Below, piece by piece: positions 12,432-14,151 of a stretch of 14,151 nucleotides of DNA (its first letter is position 1; every line of letters starts with the position of its first letter). A model generated the notes under the pieces. The model was not told the origin of the DNA. It did no database searches and saw only the letters and a program-made list of their open reading frames with translations. Origin of the DNA: UBA5399 sp964592125. Its GTDB lineage: Bacteria > Bacillota > Clostridia > Christensenellales > Christensenellaceae. The translations under genes and the position numbers were made by a program. The stretch is from positions 1 to 14,151 of the forward strand of contig CAZQBV010000078.1 in the NCBI GenBank assembly GCA_964592125.1. Direction: 5' to 3'.

Positions 12432-13954
12432 GATACGTGTTTCCCCTCCCCATTTGCTGCTACCAGTAGGGTGTTTTCAGTTATTTCGCCCTTCCTTATT
12501 TCCCCTACAATGTATCCTTCGCGCAATATCAGTGCCCTGTCGCACAGCCCCACCACTTCGGGCAAGTCGCTAGATACCAGTATCACACCATTGCCACGCG
12601 CGGCATAGTCCAGCACAGCCTGATGAATGATTTGCTTGGCGCCAATATCCACACCACGGGTGGGCTCGTCCAAAATCAGCACCGATACATCTGTTGCCAG
12701 CCATTTTGCCATCAGCACCTTCTGCTGATTTCCGCCCGAAAGGTTGTTTACCAAACGGCCGGGTTCTGGCGGGTAAATAGAAAGTTCTTTTATTTTCTGC
12801 AGCACCACATCTTTGTGCTTGTTGGGGTTGTAGTATATGCCACTGGAAAGTTTGTCTATAATAGAAACCAAAGTATTGTCTGTTACATTTTGCGTCAGCG
12901 CCAGCCCCGCCACTTTGCGGTCTTCCGTTAAATACCCCAGTCCATTTTTTATGGCTGTTGTCATGTCTTTAAAAACATGCTCTTTTCCATTCATAATTAG
13001 CTTTCCTGCATCCAGTGGGTCTACACCCATCATAGACCTTGCAATTTCCGTGCGTCCGGATCCCGCCAGCCCCACAATGGCCAGCACTTCCCCGCGCCGC
13101 AGTGTCAAGTTGATATGGTGGAAAAATCCCCATCGGGTAAAGTCTTCCAACCGAAGCAGCTCTTCCCCAATTTCTGCGGAACGTTCCGCATAGAACTCGT
13201 TTACAGATTTGCCTACCATTTTTTCCACAAGGTGTTCTGTGCTGGTTTCCTCTATGGAATATGTGCCCACTTTTTTGCCGTCCCGCATTACAGTAATATT
13301 ATCTGCCACCTCAAATATTTCCTGCAAATGGTGGGATATATACACAATTGCCAGCCCCTGCTGCTTTAGCGTATGAATGATTTCGAACAACCGTTTCACT
13401 TCCTCGCTGGACAGTGCAGATGTAGGCTCGTCCATCACAATAATTTTAGGATTGTTGCCCAGCACTTTTGCAATTTCCACAAGCTGTGCATCGCATTGGC
13501 TTATTTCGGAAATTTCCATTGTGGGGTCTATATCGCCCAACCCCACACGTTTTAAAAGCTCTGTGGCCTGCCTGATGGCTTCTTTCTTATCTATAAAAAG
13601 CGCGTTCTTCTTGGGCAGCCTGCCCACCAGCATATTCTCATAAATAGAAATACGGCGTGCCAGGCTCAGCTCTTGATAAATCATCCCCACGCCTTTTTCC
13701 TTTGCCATGGAAGGCGAAAACAACTCCGCAGTTTTGCCTTCTATCAATACTTCCCCTGTGTAGTCGCTATACAGCCCCGCCAAAATTTTCATTAGGGTGG
13801 ATTTTCCCGCGCCGTTTTCCCCCACCAGTGCGTGTACTTCGCCAGCCTTTATATGAAAATCCACTTGGTCTACTGCCAGCGTTCCCGGAAAGCGTTTGGA
13901 TACGCTTCTCATTTCGAGTGCATAGCTCTGCCCTCTATTTGGCATTTCACCCAT
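12428..13954 (-). CDS. Sugar ABC transporter ATP-binding protein, tandem domains (RbsA/MglA/XylG type)
   Basis: A 508-residue cytoplasmic ATPase that powers import, with two ABC domains as in RbsA, MglA and XylG (about 500 residues). Domain 1 (about 12-245): Walker A GENGAGKST 45-53, Walker B IIVMDEPTSAL 171-181, and a degenerate signature ISQCDAQ 151-157, where relatives usually have an LS-x-x-x-QQ form. Domain 2 (about 265-500): the degenerate Walker A GLAGSGRT 295-302 common in this family, signature LSGGNQQKV 405-413, and Walker B VLILDEPTRGVD 425-436. The ATG at 13954 has GAGGT about nine bases ahead; the Met three codons on would be too far away. It is the first gene of the long unit. 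The family handles ribose, galactose, xylose and similar monosaccharides, so the substrate stays open. Confidence 0.95.
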   Translation of the reverse strand: MGEMPNRGQSYALEMRSVSKRFPGTLAVDQVDFHIKAGEVHALVGENGAGKSTLMKILAGLYSDYTGEVLIEGKTAELFSPSMAKEKGVGMIYQELSLARRISIYENMLVGRLPKKNALFIDKKEAIRQATELLKRVGLGDIDPTMEISEISQCDAQLVEIAKVLGNNPKIIVMDEPTSALSSEEVKRLFEIIHTLKQQGLAIVYISHHLQEIFEVADNITVMRDGKKVGTYSIEETSTEHLVEKMVGKSVNEFYAERSAEIGEELLRLEDFTRWGFFHHINLTLRRGEVLAIVGLAGSGRTEIARSMMGVDPLDAGKLIMNGKEHVFKDMTTAIKNGLGYLTEDRKVAGLALTQNVTDNTLVSIIDKLSSGIYYNPNKHKDVVLQKIKELSIYPPEPGRLVNNLSGGNQQKVLMAKWLATDVSVLILDEPTRGVDIGAKQIIHQAVLDYAARGNGVILVSSDLPEVVGLCDRALILREGYIVGEIRKGEITENTLLVAANGEGKHVS

Positions 13955-14050
13955 ACTAAGAATACCTCTTTCTTTATTTCTATTTCATTGCATGTCTTTT
14001 GTGTTTTTAACCAGAACTTTGTAAAAAAATGTACGGCTTATGATTATTTT

Positions 14051-14078
14051 ATTATAGTCATCTATTTTGTGAAATCAT
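14051..14078 (-). promoter_or_regulatory. Candidate promoter for the importer operon
   Basis: The 197 bases from 13955 to the right edge hold no gene. A perfect minus-strand TATAAT (14056-14051) lies about 100 bases before the ATPase start. The best -35 match, ATGATT 16 bases upstream, is poor, so the promoter may need an activator. The leader is A/G-rich up to the ribosome site. Confidence 0.45.
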
Positions 14079-14130
14079 ATGGAAAATTTTTGTTTCGCGT
14101 GTAATATTTTTAACATTGTGTATTTAATTT

Positions 14131-14151
14131 TTATACCAATTCCGATTTGAA
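14131..14151. repeat. Arm of the dispersed TATACCAAT repeat, cut by the window edge
   Basis: TTATACCAATTCCGATTTGA has the same outer end and orientation as the left arms at 1609 and 8924. The rest of the element would lie beyond the right edge, upstream of the importer operon. Confidence 0.5.

Noticed and set aside
14085..14125. Operator-like palindrome upstream of the importer (TGTTAA near ATTACA)
   Set aside because: Only four of six positions match in A/T-rich sequence; this is within what chance would give.
1..14151. CRISPR array, tRNA, rRNA, transposase, phage or toxin-antitoxin genes
   Set aside because: No regularly spaced direct repeats, no RNA gene signatures and no such protein families were seen on either strand.

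Overview
The window looks like a piece of a Gram-positive anaerobe, most likely a gut-type Clostridia/Firmicutes bacterium. The grounds are strong GGAGG-type ribosome sites, a perfect TATAAT box, a lipoprotein-type sugar-binding protein, enzymes of anaerobic sugar catabolism, moderate base composition and tight co-directional packing. This placement is inferred from style, not from a marker gene. All eleven genes lie on the minus strand, so transcription runs from the right edge to the left.

Layout in transcription order: a complete CUT2/ribose-type sugar ABC importer (tandem ATPase 13954-12428, permease 12431-11385, permease 11385-10351, lipoprotein binding protein 10301-8979); three divergent uroporphyrinogen-decarboxylase-superfamily proteins (8810-7728, 7676-6375, 6335-5178); a RhaM-type sugar mutarotase (5149-4826); L-fucose isomerase (4768-3008); a clear intrinsic terminator (2981-2954). 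A second short unit follows with its own promoter and an operator-like palindrome: a class I xylose isomerase-like protein (2802-1765) and xylulokinase (1585-62). No regulator, corrinoid protein, fuculokinase or aldolase lies in the window. No gap between genes exceeds about 205 bases.

Likely joint role (inference): uptake of a pentose or 6-deoxyhexose, anomer exchange, aldose-ketose isomerisation and phosphorylation. The unusual part is the three URO-D-family proteins. They lack the heme-enzyme N-terminal motif; two keep the H-x-C metal motif of the MtaA/CmuA methyltransferase branch, and the third has Y-G-C-C there. A testable idea is that the locus removes O-methyl groups from methylated sugars before isomerisation. 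2-O-methyl-L-fucose and 2-O-methyl-D-xylose both occur in rhamnogalacturonan II, and a C2 methyl group would block both isomerases encoded here.

Two further oddities stand out. The xylose isomerase-like protein has His in place of a metal-ligand Asp, and Trp in place of an active-site Phe. A dispersed imperfect palindrome with ends like TTATACCAATCCCA recurs at four places, three times starting exactly at a stop codon.
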